From contig BCGQ01000009.1 in the NCBI GenBank assembly GCA_001599355.1, forward strand, positions 372,001 through 436,000: a stretch of DNA of 64,000 nt. The letters run 5' to 3'. The position numbers and the translations under genes were made by a program. The DNA comes from Nakazawaea peltata. Taxonomy: Eukaryota > Ascomycota > Pichiomycetes > Alaninales > Pachysolenaceae. Below, piece after piece: positions 46,045 through 56,245 of the stretch (the first letter of the stretch is position 1; each line of letters starts with the position of its first letter). The notes below the pieces were generated by a model. That model did no database searches. It had not been told where the DNA came from and saw only the letters and a program-made list of their open reading frames with translations.

Positions 46045-46592
46045 TATCACCAATATCTTGTCTGTGGAGTATATTGCGGAGACAAAAAGTATTAATATGT
46101 CGATTGAACAATTCGTATTATGCTAAGATTCCAGTTTTGATAATTTGCTATCTATGCTTAGTCCTATCGTTAGATTCTAGAAATAGATAATAAGTCGTGC
46201 ACATATTACATAAAGGACCGTTGAGATGCAAGAGCAAAGATACCAAGCTCTGCATTGCCACTGACCCTATTATTCATGCGGGTTTTCGAAAGGAATTAGC
46301 CTCTATACGCATAGTATCGTCATCCTACTTCAACAACTACCTCCTATTCTCCCTATTCACCTTTCCTTTCACCTCCCCTCCTCCTCCTCCATCTTCTCTA
46401 ACCACCCCTCCCCCTACATAACATCTCCCAAAACGGTAATGCGCAAAAGAAAAGACAAAAAAAAAGAAAAGAATTTATTAGAAGCACAGACAAAAACCCA
46501 CCCAAAAAGCAAAGTGGAAATTTTTGTATTGAAAAAATTTAGTGGTGGTTTATTAACTAGAAGAGGAGGGCATCTTGGTAGAGATAGGTAAT
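46045..46592. other. Divergent promoter region upstream of the PKA gene
   Basis: 548 bases. It has the CACGACTT motif at 46192 (minus strand), a CT-rich tract at 46360-46415 and an A-rich tract at 46440-46490. No gene was recognised. Confidence 0.55.
46192..46203 (-). promoter_or_regulatory. Recurrent motif TGTGCACGACTT (minus strand)
   Basis: Fourth copy of the shared intergenic core, 390 bp upstream of the PKA gene and 148 bp upstream of the myristoylated-protein gene, oriented toward the latter. Confidence 0.4.
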
Positions 46593-47852
46593 ATGGAGAA
46601 CCAGATGCTGAGTCAGGAGCTGGGGTTTCAGCAGCAGCAGCAACCACAGCAGTCACAGCAACAACAGAACACTGCACAGGATTATAGTCATTTACAACCA
46701 CAACAACAGTACCAACAGTACCCACAACAGCAGCAACAACAGCACCAGCATGGACAGTATCAACAATTCCTGCTGCCACAGGCTCATATTCCAGCGCCGG
46801 CGCTGCCACAACCAATGATTTCATCTCAACTACAACTTCACCAACATTCAACTCCACCTGTACCCAAACTTCAACCAAGACAAACTAAGGGTAAATATAA
46901 TATCAATGACTTTGATATATTGAGGACTTTGGGAACAGGATCATTTGGAAGAGTTCATTTGGTCAAATCCGTTCATAATCATCGTTTTTATCTGATGAAA
47001 GTACTAAAGAAATCCCAAGTAGTCAAGATGAAGCAAGTCGAGCATACCAAAGATGAGCGTAAGATTCTCTCGTTAGTGCAACATCCGTTCATCATTAAGA
47101 TGTGGGGGACATTCCAGGACTCGAATTCTGTTTTCATGATCATGGATTTCATTGAAGGAGGTGAACTTTTCACCTTACTTCGTAAATCCAAAAGGTTCCC
47201 TAACCCAGTTCTGAAATTCTACCTGCTGGAGATTTGTCTTCTGCTAGAATATTTGCATTATCATGGCATAGTATACAGAGATCTTAAACCCGAGAATATT
47301 TTACTCGATAGACATGGGCACGTCAAATTGACCGATTTTGGATTCTCCAAAGAGGTCTCCAATATCACTTATACTTTATGTGGAACCCCAGATTATATAG
47401 CTCCAGAAGTCATCGCTTCCAAACCGTACAATAAGAGTGTGGATTGGTGGTCTTTTGGGATTTTGATTTTCGAAATGTTATCGGGACACACACCATTTTA
47501 TGACCAGAGTCAGATTAAGACGTATGAGAACATTTTGGAATGTAACTTGAAGATCCCAAGTGGGTTCAATGCTGATGTTGCCGATTTACTCACTCAGTTG
47601 ATCACCAAAGATATCACCGAGAGATTAGGTAACTTGTCCAATGGTTCTACCGATGTTAAGAACCATGTTTGGTTTAGTGAGGTGGTATGGGAGAATTTGA
47701 TCAATGGAGGTATCGAGAGTCCCTATGATCCTCCAATCGAATCTGGTGTTGGAGATACTTCTCAATACGATACTTATCCTGAATTGGATCATCTTGACTA
47801 TGGTACTACATCGGTGCCGGATGAATATGGACACCTATTCACAGAATTTTAG
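46593..47852 (+). CDS. TPK2: cAMP-dependent protein kinase catalytic subunit (Tpk-like)
   Basis: 419 residues. Residues 1-100 are Gln-rich with Pro and His, as in yeast Tpk proteins. The kinase domain is at about 105-360: [11 protein letters not shown], lysine loop, [11 protein letters not shown], activation loop [14 protein letters not shown] with the phosphorylated Thr, and a C-tail [14 protein letters not shown]...[10 protein letters not shown] ending HLFTEF. The AGC-kinase tail and FxxF end are whole. Five CTG codons fall where Tpk proteins have Ala: 46992 (YAMKVLKK), 47211, 47223, 47226 and 47241 (NPVAKFYAAEVCLALEYLH). The first lines the ATP pocket. Upstream TTG in frame is not a likely start. 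Which Tpk paralogue it is cannot be settled. Confidence 0.93.
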   Translation: MENQMLSQELGFQQQQQPQQSQQQQNTAQDYSHLQPQQQYQQYPQQQQQQHQHGQYQQFLLPQAHIPAPALPQPMISSQLQLHQHSTPPVPKLQPRQTKGKYNINDFDILRTLGTGSFGRVHLVKSVHNHRFYLMKVLKKSQVVKMKQVEHTKDERKILSLVQHPFIIKMWGTFQDSNSVFMIMDFIEGGELFTLLRKSKRFPNPVLKFYLLEICLLLEYLHYHGIVYRDLKPENILLDRHGHVKLTDFGFSKEVSNITYTLCGTPDYIAPEVIASKPYNKSVDWWSFGILIFEMLSGHTPFYDQSQIKTYENILECNLKIPSGFNADVADLLTQLITKDITERLGNLSNGSTDVKNHVWFSEVVWENLINGGIESPYDPPIESGVGDTSQYDTYPELDHLDYGTTSVPDEYGHLFTEF

Positions 47853-47908
47853 ACTACATAACTGCATAACATAGAATTTTTCACTTATTTGATGTAAACC
47901 TGTCTGTT

Positions 47909-50041
47909 TTATAACTTTTCAAAATCACTGTACAAGTTGAAGAATCTAGAGCTTTCCCATTTGAAAGCACCGGATTTGAGGAACTTTTTAGATGGAGCAT
48001 CGTTATCCAAGATAGCCAAGTTCCCTACAGCAATCAATGATCTGTAAGCTACCTCGGAATCTGGAACTAAGACTTCTTCTTTCATTAAATCGGCCAATTT
48101 AGGAAGTAAATCCAATCCATGATTTGAAAGATTGTATGTAGATACATTTAAGAACAAAGTGGCCAAACTCAAGGTCAATTTCTTGTTTGGAGGTATCGAC
48201 ATTACTGTTTTCAATAAATTTCCCGATAATAATGGTTTAAGAGTTTCATGGGAAATATTACATAAGATTTTTAATGTCAAATTGACAATATTGATGTTAT
48301 CGGAGGTCAATCCAGCTTCTAAAATAGCTGGGTCGATCTTTGAGATCAATTCTGGGGTCAAAAATTTGATGATTGATCTGAGGAAATCGAAAGCAAACAC
48401 CTTGTTCTGGAATTTAGTATGGAAGTAGAGCCATTGTTCAAGTAAAAGTTCACTTTGATGTTGTAAAAACATCACTTTTAATTCGGTCAATTGAGTAGTC
48501 GATAATTGAATTCCTTCCTGTTCCGATCCGTTCACTTTCTGGATATTGCTGAAATCGATCAATTTCCCAAATTGTAAACGAATTGTTTGAGGTATAACAT
48601 TCATATTTTGTTGCAGTTGGGCTGGATTACGATCCAGGTAAGGATTATCCAAAGCTGAGTTTGAGGTATCGGCTCCTCCCAATTTAACACCCTGTGTATT
48701 GTTCAAAATAAACCTAACAACCTCCTCTTGATAAGATTGAGGCAATTCATGTCTCTCTAAAAAGTTCAGCAGAACAACGTATGGATTATCAGTGACGTTA
48801 AACAGCAATTTCAAAGGAGGTGCACCATCTTTGATATCGACATCAAACACATAATCATAGAATTTTCCGTCATATTCTTCCTTCTTCTCCTTTCCAGATG
48901 AGCCAACAACTTCTCCAATCTTAATCCACTCGGTACCAGACCATTGATGAGCTTCGATTATTCCAGTTGGCAATTTCACCATAATTGTCTGACCCTCTTT
49001 AGATCCCAGTTGCTGTAACAGTTCAGGGCCTGGGATTTTCTCTTTATTCAAATTGTCTACCGAGTTTTCATTAATAGCGGAATTTTGAACATCTTCTTTA
49101 AAACGTAATTGAACTTCCTCTGGAGCCATTCTTTCCTCTGATTTGGTGAAAATACGTATTTTCGAGTCACTGGTGCCGACAACAAGATCATCATTAGGTT
49201 GAACAGTGACATCCCATACAGAAATACAAGGGAAAGTGATCACTTGAGCACAAGTATCTCCTTCATTAGTCCAAATTCTAACAGTCCGATCTTCTCCACT
49301 ACTAACAATGTCACCATTTGATAATAATGCCAAAGAATAAATAAAACTATCATGGGCCTCGATAGATTTCAAACATTCACCACTGGAAATATTCCAAAAT
49401 TTGATAGTTCCATCATTAGAGCAACTAACAAAGTTCTCTGCACCTGGTAAAAGAAGCAAATTTCTAACAACATCTTTATGACCAATGAATTCCCTAACTT
49501 TATGATCACCTTGCCATAAAAAGATCTTCAGATCGGCACCAGCAGTCAAGAAACTGTCCTTACTGACGATCTTGACGTCCCAAACTGAACCCAGATGACC
49601 AACTAAATCGTATTTCAACTGGAAATTTTCCCATACTTTAGCAGTTCTATCCCATGACCCACTAATTATCAACCCAGTCTCGTCAGAAGAGTCCAAAGCA
49701 CACACATTTGCCTCATGGCCAACTAATACAAAGGAAGGCTCTGTAAAGGGGGCGGATTTCAATTCGGTCACATTAATAACTTTTTCTTTGCCCCCGCTCA
49801 CAACATACTGGGCGCTATCATCATTTTCGTGTAAAATACTCACGCAATTGATGAATTGATTTTCAGGTGATTGGTAATGAATTAAATTGGCCCATTCGCC
49901 ACTGATGGGATCTTTTGACCAAAGTCGTACTGTGGCGTCACGGGAACAACTTACAATTGAGTCTGGTGAGAGCGCTTTCACGGCTCTCACATCTTGATCA
50001 TGGCCGTCTAATGACGCCGATAACGTGTATGGTATAGACAT
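47909..50041 (-). CDS. DOA1: Doa1/Ufd3 (PLAA), WD40-PFU-PUL ubiquitin cofactor
   Basis: 710 residues; S. cerevisiae Doa1 has 715. It is a Cdc48 cofactor that binds ubiquitin and keeps free ubiquitin levels up. Residues about 1-300 are a seven-blade WD40 propeller (LDGHDQDVRAV, SCSRDATVRLWSKD, ISGSWDRTAKVWEN, SCSNDGTIKFWN, SSGEDRTVRIWT). The PFU domain lies at about 340-450 (GSKEGQTIMVKLPTGIIEAHQWSGTEWIKIGEVVG). The PUL armadillo-like domain, which binds Cdc48, fills the last 230 residues. Divergent from SAC1 over 313 bp. TGTGGCGAA, a weak Rpn4-element match, lies 24-32 bp upstream. Confidence 0.95.
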   Translation of the reverse strand: MSIPYTLSASLDGHDQDVRAVKALSPDSIVSCSRDATVRLWSKDPISGEWANLIHYQSPENQFINCVSILHENDDSAQYVVSGGKEKVINVTELKSAPFTEPSFVLVGHEANVCALDSSDETGLIISGSWDRTAKVWENFQLKYDLVGHLGSVWDVKIVSKDSFLTAGADLKIFLWQGDHKVREFIGHKDVVRNLLLLPGAENFVSCSNDGTIKFWNISSGECLKSIEAHDSFIYSLALLSNGDIVSSGEDRTVRIWTNEGDTCAQVITFPCISVWDVTVQPNDDLVVGTSDSKIRIFTKSEERMAPEEVQLRFKEDVQNSAINENSVDNLNKEKIPGPELLQQLGSKEGQTIMVKLPTGIIEAHQWSGTEWIKIGEVVGSSGKEKKEEYDGKFYDYVFDVDIKDGAPPLKLLFNVTDNPYVVLLNFLERHELPQSYQEEVVRFILNNTQGVKLGGADTSNSALDNPYLDRNPAQLQQNMNVIPQTIRLQFGKLIDFSNIQKVNGSEQEGIQLSTTQLTELKVMFLQHQSELLLEQWLYFHTKFQNKVFAFDFLRSIIKFLTPELISKIDPAILEAGLTSDNINIVNLTLKILCNISHETLKPLLSGNLLKTVMSIPPNKKLTLSLATLFLNVSTYNLSNHGLDLLPKLADLMKEEVLVPDSEVAYRSLIAVGNLAILDNDAPSKKFLKSGAFKWESSRFFNLYSDFEKL

Positions 50042-50354
50042 TTTGTAAATGAACTCAATTTCAATTCGCCACAGTTACCCCTTATTGATTGAAATTTAAG
50101 AAAGGATATAAAATTTCTCCATAGTTTCTACGACCCAAATCTTCTCCGGAATTTTTTCTCCGAAAAGGTTTCTGCGGCTCAAATCTTCTCCAAAATTGTT
50201 CTAATCTTCTCCAGAAATCTTCTCCACTCAAACCCTCCAAATCTTCATATTTGGCTACGCGCCAATCTCAGAAATCCTGAAAACAACACCTAATTCATTA
50301 ACGGACCACCATCCCTTAGGACCCACCACCAATCAAACGCTAAACCCCTGGAAA
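50042..50354. other. Divergent promoter region of DOA1 and SAC1
   Basis: 313 bases carrying a cluster of four WAATCTTCTCC repeats and a TCGCCACA site near DOA1. Confidence 0.6.
50137..50225 (+). repeat. Cluster of four (A/T)AATCTTCTCC elements
   Basis: Starts at 50137, 50181, 50202 and 50215. Three are identical AAATCTTCTCC; one begins with T. Spacing is irregular (10-33 bp between copies), so it looks more like a factor-site cluster than a slipped array, but either is possible. Confidence 0.65.
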
Positions 50355-52046
50355 ATGCCTCTTTTGATCACTCATTTGCCTGAAGGATACTTAGTCAAAG
50401 GTAATACAAGTTCAATTCTTGTCACTAATACCGGTGTTTCCTCCGTCGACCCAGAGAAACTCTCCTTCAATTACACGTTTTCTCAAGTCGATGGGATTAT
50501 CGGTATTATCAATTTGAAGGCCAACAGATATTTGATCACTATTGATAGCAGTGTCGAGACTGGTCTGATTAGTACTCATAAAGTATTACAAATGACCAAA
50601 TTCTCCGTCTTACCTATCGGCGTTATCAACCGTAATGAAGAAGACAGACAATATTTATCATTATTGAACCAACATTTGACCAATGCTACGTTATTCTACT
50701 CGAAGAGTTATGATTTGACCAATAGTTTACAAAGACAATCTCAATTGGCCATTGATGGTGTCGATTTGAGTAAATTAGATGACCGTTTCTTCTGGAATCA
50801 TTACTTGTCTGAGCCATTATCCGAGTTCCCAGAATTTGTCACTCCGTTGATCTACGGTTATGTTAAGACTATTCAAACTTCTATCATGACTCATCCTATC
50901 CAGTTTGGTATCATCACTAGACGTTCCAAATGGAGAGCCGGTACTAGATATTTCCGTAGAGGTGTCGATGAATATGGTAACGTTGCCAACTTCAATGAGA
51001 CTGAACAAATCTTGGTTCTGAATGGTGAGATGTTTTCTTATTTGCAAACTAGAGGTTCTGTCCCTACTTATTGGGCTGAAATTAATAATTTGAAATATAA
51101 ACCAGAATTGGCCATCAATGATTCCAGTTCTATGCCTGCTACTCAAAAACATTTCGATCAACAAGTGGCCATCTATGGTAAGAATTATTTAGTTAATTTG
51201 GTCAACCAAAAGGGTTACGAAAAGCCTGTCAAGGACAGTTATGAGAGAAGTGTCGAACAGTTGAACAATAACATGGTTCAATATGTTTATTTTGACTTCC
51301 ATCATGAATGTCGTGGAATGAGATTTGGTAGAGTTTCAATCTTATTAGAACATTTACTGCAATTAGGTTACTCAAACGAAGACTTCTTCCATACTACTTC
51401 AGAACTGGTTATCTCTGTTCAGAATTCTGTCGTCAGAACTAACTGTATGGATTGTTTGGATAGAACCAACGTTGTCCAGTCTACATTAGCCATGTGGATG
51501 TTAAAGACTCAATTACTGAAAGTAGGAATTAATACTATCGACAACAAATTCCAATTCCAATTCCAAAATATCTGGGCTGATAATGCCGATTTCGTGTCAA
51601 AACTGTATTCAGGTACTGGAGCTTTGAAAACCGATTTCACAAGATTAGGTAAACGTACTAGAATTGGTCTGTTGAAAGATCTTCAAAACTCCATCGTTAG
51701 ATATATCAAGAATAATTACTATGATGGACTGAGACAAGATGGTTATGATTTGTTCCTTGGACTGTACCAACCACTGACTGAACATTCCAATCCATTCCAT
51801 GATTCTCGTGGTGTACTAATCCAGTCGATTCCAACTGCTCTTTGGTCATCTTTTGGTGTCTTGGTTTGTTCCCTTCTTTATCCGCTGGGTTCATCTTCTT
51901 CTTGGATCATCAACTTGATTTCACTCTCCATCTTCGTCTCCACCCTCTACTACATCATCACTCATCACAAACTTTATGTTAATTGGCCTAAACTTATCCC
52001 TGTTCATACTTATGTCAAGGGTTCCTTCTCCTCTAAGAAAGACTGA
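50355..52046 (+). CDS. SAC1: Sac1-like phosphoinositide 4-phosphatase
   Basis: 563 residues; S. cerevisiae Sac1 has 623. It removes phosphate mainly from PI4P in the ER and Golgi. The SAC N-domain lies at about 1-150. The catalytic domain runs to about 440 and holds the CX5R motif NCMDCLDRTN with Cys364 and Arg370. Also seen: RRSKWRAGTRYFRRGVDEYGNVANFNETEQI, FDFHHECRGMRFGRV, and FTRLGKR. Two membrane segments at about 495-540 (LWSSFGVLVCSLLYPLG, SWIINLISLSIFVSTLYYIIT) anchor it with a short cytosolic end, KGSFSSKKD, whose last Lys residues fit COPI-type ER retrieval. The overall shortening is in linkers. Divergent from DOA1. Confidence 0.96.
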   Translation: MPLLITHLPEGYLVKGNTSSILVTNTGVSSVDPEKLSFNYTFSQVDGIIGIINLKANRYLITIDSSVETGLISTHKVLQMTKFSVLPIGVINRNEEDRQYLSLLNQHLTNATLFYSKSYDLTNSLQRQSQLAIDGVDLSKLDDRFFWNHYLSEPLSEFPEFVTPLIYGYVKTIQTSIMTHPIQFGIITRRSKWRAGTRYFRRGVDEYGNVANFNETEQILVLNGEMFSYLQTRGSVPTYWAEINNLKYKPELAINDSSSMPATQKHFDQQVAIYGKNYLVNLVNQKGYEKPVKDSYERSVEQLNNNMVQYVYFDFHHECRGMRFGRVSILLEHLLQLGYSNEDFFHTTSELVISVQNSVVRTNCMDCLDRTNVVQSTLAMWMLKTQLLKVGINTIDNKFQFQFQNIWADNADFVSKLYSGTGALKTDFTRLGKRTRIGLLKDLQNSIVRYIKNNYYDGLRQDGYDLFLGLYQPLTEHSNPFHDSRGVLIQSIPTALWSSFGVLVCSLLYPLGSSSSWIINLISLSIFVSTLYYIITHHKLYVNWPKLIPVHTYVKGSFSSKKD

Positions 52047-52303
52047 CAAGCATGTCCGGTAATACACTTTAATTCGTATTTTGCTCATTGTAAATCCTTG
52101 TAATCTGCTAAGACACCAACTGCTTTTTTTCCCTTTTAGAAATACCCCTGAATTCTGGACAGCCCCGATTTCCCTTTACAGTAACCAGACTCGCTGTCCA
52201 AAAAAAAAAACAACAAGGATCGCGCGGGCTGAGCGCGACTTATTTAAAGGCGCTAGATGACGAGAAGATTTGATTAATAGAGACGAGGAATATAAGGATA
52301 GAA

Positions 52304-53559
52304 ATGACTAGAATTGTGCCTACATCTGCTACAGTAAGTAAAGAGAGAGAGATGTTGGGAGAGCTGGAGTTACTAACCCCCATTAGTTGAGAAAGAAGAA
52401 GACCTTGAAGAAGAGCATCAACTTCACGTTGTTGGTCGTGGGTGAGAGTGGCAGTGGTCGGTCGACGTTTATCAATTCGTTCTGCGATCAAGATATTGTA
52501 GAACTGTCTACTACGATTCCATTGCCAGATGACTCTGACTTGCCAAAACGTGAGCTCACACTTCGTAAATCCATCGTTGATATGGAAGATGATGAGGGTG
52601 CTAAGATCTCGTTAAACATTATTGACACGCCAGGCTTCGGTTCATCTCTCGATAATGAGTTCAACTTTGATATGATTGTCGATTATATCAAGCATCAATA
52701 TGATGAGACTCTTTTTGAGGAGAGTCGTTTGAAGAGAAATCCACGTTTCAAGGATGGTAGAGTTCATTGTTGTTTGTACTTCATTAATCCAACTGGACAT
52801 GGATTGAAGGAGATGGATGTCGAATTTTTGAAGAAGTTGGGAGGTTTAGTTAATGTTGTTCCTGTTATTCTGAAGGCTGATAGTTTAACTCAACAAGAAT
52901 TGGCATGGAATAAGAAACTCATCAATGAGGATATTGTCCACCATAAGTTACCAATCTACAAGTTTGACGAATATTTGTACGATGAGGATGATGTTGACGA
53001 TGAAACTTTGGAATTGAACTCTGCTTTGATGAGAACTATTCCATTCCTGGTGATGGGAGCCAATGGTGTTGTTGCTGACGAAGTTTCTGGGGCTAGAAAG
53101 AGAGTTAGAAAATATCCATGGGGATCTGTCGATATTGAGGATAACGAGATTTCGGATTTCACTACTTTGAAGGCCACTTTATTAATCACTCATTTAAATG
53201 AGTTCAAGGAAAGAACACATGAAATTTTGTATGAGAATTACAGAACCTTGGCCTTGAGTTCTGAAGAATACAAGGTTGATCTGACTGGTACTGGAATCAA
53301 TGGAGCTTCTGGAGCTGCATCTGTTTCTGGCACTCCAAATATTGGAGCTTCTAATGGTAGTGTTCCAGGCACCCCAGTTAGTGGAGTTCCAGATTATAAA
53401 GCTTTGGAGAGACAAGCAGAATTGGAGAAGGAGAGATTGGATGCTTATGAAAGACGTATCAATGAGTCGATTAGACAGAAAGAACGTGAGATTGCTGCAA
53501 GAGAGCTGGAATTACAGCTTATCCAAGAGCAATTGCGTTTACAGAGTGAGGTTTCTTAA
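52304..53559 (+). CDS. CDC11: Septin Cdc11
   Basis: Spliced gene with exons 52304-52333 and 52387-53559, 400 residues. S. cerevisiae Cdc11 has 415. Septins form filaments at the bud neck; Cdc11 caps the octamer. Exon 1 gives MTRIVPTSAT and exon 2 LRKKKTLKKSINFTLLVVGESGSGRSTFINSFC (basic patch and P-loop); DTPGFG, NPTGHGLKEMDVEFLKKLG, and AKAD-type G4 with CTG at 52870 where septins have Ala (PVIAKAD). The septin unique element follows with KYPWGSVDIED. A Gly/Ala/Ser linker and a C-terminal coiled coil (ALERQAELEKERLDAYERRINESIRQK) end it. The start in exon 1 is needed for the ALRKRKHLKRG match in the family. Confidence 0.95.
52334..52386 (+). other. CDC11 intron, 53 nt
   Basis: Begins GTAAGT, carries TACTAAC at 52371-52377 and ends CCCATTAG, only 9 bases after the branch point. 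Phase 0 between SAT and LRKKK. Confidence 0.93.
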
Positions 53560-53680
53560 ATATATAAATTGAATACTATGACATACAGATAGTGTATTGT
53601 AGAGAGGGAAGTATACGCCTGGCAGTAGCCAGCAGCTCCAACTAGAGCTAGAAGGACTTACAAGTAACAACCAGCAACTA

Positions 53681-53710
53681 GCACTAACTAGCACTAACTA
53701 GCACTAACTA
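53681..53710 (+). repeat. 10-bp tandem repeat GCACTAACTA, three exact copies
   Basis: Copies at 53681, 53691 and 53701, flanked by degenerate units (CAGCAACTA before, GCAGATAGTA after). Confidence 0.9.
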
Positions 53711-53832
53711 GCAGATAGTAGCAGTTACTGGATGCTGGTAGTACTTGGCAGGGATAAGTTATAGACAAGAAAGTAGGAACAGTGGGCCAAAGGTAGGACT
53801 ATACAGCATAATATTCAAAGAGTAGTGCTTAT

Positions 53833-53878
53833 ACAGTACTATCCACAGTACTATCCACAGTACTACCACAGTACTACT
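53833..53878 (+). repeat. 12-bp tandem repeat ACAGTACTATCC, about four copies
   Basis: Two exact copies then two shortened ones (ACAGTACTACC, ACAGTACTAC). Confidence 0.85.
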
Positions 53879-54325
53879 CTCTCTTAATATTTACTATGTT
53901 GCTCAACCTAACCAGAGAATCAAAATTGAGTTGCAAGCAAGTGAAGCCAGTCAAGCCAGTCCTACACACTATTATGCTTTTATACTATCTAAGCCACTGT
54001 ACGGTCCACCATACTACCTCTCCACCACCGTACACCCCTCCCTACCTTATCTTCCTCCCCCTCGTGCGGCTCCAAATCCCCTCGGATATAAACCCAAATT
54101 TATCCTTGCTGCGTTTTTGATAAGAAATTACCTTGTCTTAGAAGTGAAACGGATGAGCATTGGAGCTAAAATTTGATCTGGGGAACTAAAAACTGATCCG
54201 AGTGAATAATATCGATCACACCAATTACTTAGTCACTTCAAAGTTGAATTTCTTCCCCTCAGCGCCAATTTTTCATATATTTAACCCCCAAGATTTGATC
54301 TATTGTTTACTAATCATATAAAAAC

Positions 54326-56245
54326 ATGTCGAGTCCAGTGGATGTGACGGAGAATTCGGCACTTTTGGAGACAAATGGGTCGGAATATTCAGCTATATCT
54401 TCAGATAATGAACCATCGACTTCCAAGCACCATAATAATCACTCTCATAGACACCCATTTGGCCACAGTCAGTTTGCCGAAGACACTTTAGAACATGCTG
54501 TCACAGATGCTTATGAGGCTCTGATTTCAGATAATGAACACGATGAGGAAGATGAAGATACCCGTTGGTTACGTCAGGAACGATTAAATCATAAATTAAT
54601 GAAATGGTACAAGAGACCGTCATTGTTTATGATCTCTGGAGTCATGTTTATGTACCTGTGCGGGGTAGGAATTAGTACTAGTGCCAAGATTCAGCTTTAT
54701 CTTGAGTTGGCTTGTATGCACATAATGAAAGATCCATCGGTGACTGCATGTGAGAAACCTGTACTCCAGCAAATAGTGTCAGAATTGCAAAGTTTGACTA
54801 CGGTTGTTAGTCTGATCGTGACTACTTTAATTGCAGGTAAGCTTGGTGAATTCTCAGATATTTATGGTCGTAAGATCATGATTTTGTATGTATTGAGTTT
54901 ACTGTGTTTATCTAAACTGGCAGTCCTGATCTTAGTATCGCCGCAGTTCGTAGGAGACCTTTTGGTATGGCCCTTAGTTGGAGCTCATCTCATCGATGCC
55001 TTTGGTGGGGGTGTGTTTTTATTATTAGGAATGTGCAATTCGTATATTACAGATGTGGTTGAAGATCATATGAGAATTTATTCCATTGGTGTGGTGATTG
55101 CCAACTTATTTTTAGGAATGTCTATTGGTCCTGTTCTTGGGTCATTCCTTGTAAAATCTATGGGTTCCAATCTAGCCCCCATGTATTTAGATGTCTGCAT
55201 CACGCTATTCGCGTTGACGGTCACGTTTTTCGTACTTCCCGAATCGAGATCTGTGCAAGCAAGATCCAAGTCTAGACGCAATTCCATGACCCTGGAAGAG
55301 CTGAGAAGGGCAAATTTCTCTTCTAAGAAAGAATACTATTATAAGAGTTTCTTAGATGCTATTAATATTTTCAAGCCATTGAGTATGTTGTGGATTAAGG
55401 CAAAGAGACCTGATGGAACCCTCGATTTCAAACCTAGAATAGTCGTAGTATTAATAGTCTGTATAGATGTATGTTTGATGGCTTGTACTAGTGCATTGGG
55501 GCTGATTATCATCATGTATGGAACATATATTTTCAATTGGGATCTGGTTCAGATGGGCTATTATTTAGCTACTAATGCCACTCTTAAAACTTTGGTGCTT
55601 GTTTTCTTTTCACCCTTCTTTTTACATCAATTGAGGAAAAGAATCAAGATCTACCCAAAAAGAATTGATAAATTGGATATCAGTTGTATAAGGTTTGCCA
55701 TTTGTTTCCAAATCTTATCTCTGTTGACGTTAACATTTGCCCCAAATTCCTTCGTTTACATTGGACATTCGGTATTCCTGTGTTTTGAGTCAATTGCTAC
55801 TCCAACTTTACACTCCACAGTCATTAAATATGCAAATGTAGAATCTACTGGTGCAATGTTTGGAGCCTTGGCAACCGTTAGAAACATTGTTCATTTGATT
55901 ATGCCTGCTTTATTACTTTATTTGTATGCAGAAACTGTTTCGGTTGAGCCAAAGGCTGTATTCTACGTACAGCTTGGTTTCTGTCTGCTCATGGTTATCT
56001 TGGTATTGGTTTTAGGTTCAGATAGATTCTACCATGATAAACCAACTGGATTCTCATCCGAGTCCAGAGTCAGTTCAAGTGTCTCATTGAATTTGAAACT
56101 GCAAAAAGAACAAAGAGAAAGAATTCATAAGTATATGATTCTTCGTAAAGAGAGTATTTCTTCGCTTAATTCTGCTGCTGGATCTCCAATTAAGACTCAT
56201 TCTCGTAAGCCAAGCGGTACAATTCAACCTAAGAGATTGTCATGA
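54326..56245 (+). CDS. MFS transporter, SLC46/tetracycline-exporter type
   Basis: 639 residues. The first 95 are hydrophilic with a His patch (KHHNNHSHRHPFGHSQ) and an acidic cluster (DNEHDEEDEDTRW). About 12 membrane segments follow from residue 105 (SLFMISGVMFMYLCGVGIS) to 570. MFS motif A is present after segment 2: GKLGEFSDIYGRKIMI. The long first luminal loop and LYLELACMH are like fungal relatives of the SLC46 folate/thymic transporters. The central loop (RSKSRRNSMTLEELRRANFSSKKEYYYKS) has a likely phospho-Ser. The C-terminal tail is basic and Ser-rich. Substrate unknown. Convergent with the cyclin gene. Confidence 0.82.
   Translation: MSSPVDVTENSALLETNGSEYSAISSDNEPSTSKHHNNHSHRHPFGHSQFAEDTLEHAVTDAYEALISDNEHDEEDEDTRWLRQERLNHKLMKWYKRPSLFMISGVMFMYLCGVGISTSAKIQLYLELACMHIMKDPSVTACEKPVLQQIVSELQSLTTVVSLIVTTLIAGKLGEFSDIYGRKIMILYVLSLLCLSKLAVLILVSPQFVGDLLVWPLVGAHLIDAFGGGVFLLLGMCNSYITDVVEDHMRIYSIGVVIANLFLGMSIGPVLGSFLVKSMGSNLAPMYLDVCITLFALTVTFFVLPESRSVQARSKSRRNSMTLEELRRANFSSKKEYYYKSFLDAINIFKPLSMLWIKAKRPDGTLDFKPRIVVVLIVCIDVCLMACTSALGLIIIMYGTYIFNWDLVQMGYYLATNATLKTLVLVFFSPFFLHQLRKRIKIYPKRIDKLDISCIRFAICFQILSLLTLTFAPNSFVYIGHSVFLCFESIATPTLHSTVIKYANVESTGAMFGALATVRNIVHLIMPALLLYLYAETVSVEPKAVFYVQLGFCLLMVILVLVLGSDRFYHDKPTGFSSESRVSSSVSLNLKLQKEQRERIHKYMILRKESISSLNSAAGSPIKTHSRKPSGTIQPKRLS

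Larger units (their letters stand above)
53560..54325. other. CDC11 to MFS gene intergene with short tandem arrays
   Basis: 766 bases with two short arrays (53681, 53833) and a CT-rich stretch at 54000-54065. The MFS promoter must be in the last 200 bp. No gene was recognised. Confidence 0.6.

Noticed and set aside
46414-46878. 154-codon Val-rich minus-strand frame
   Set aside because: Mirror of the CAG/CAA (Gln-rich) start of the PKA gene.
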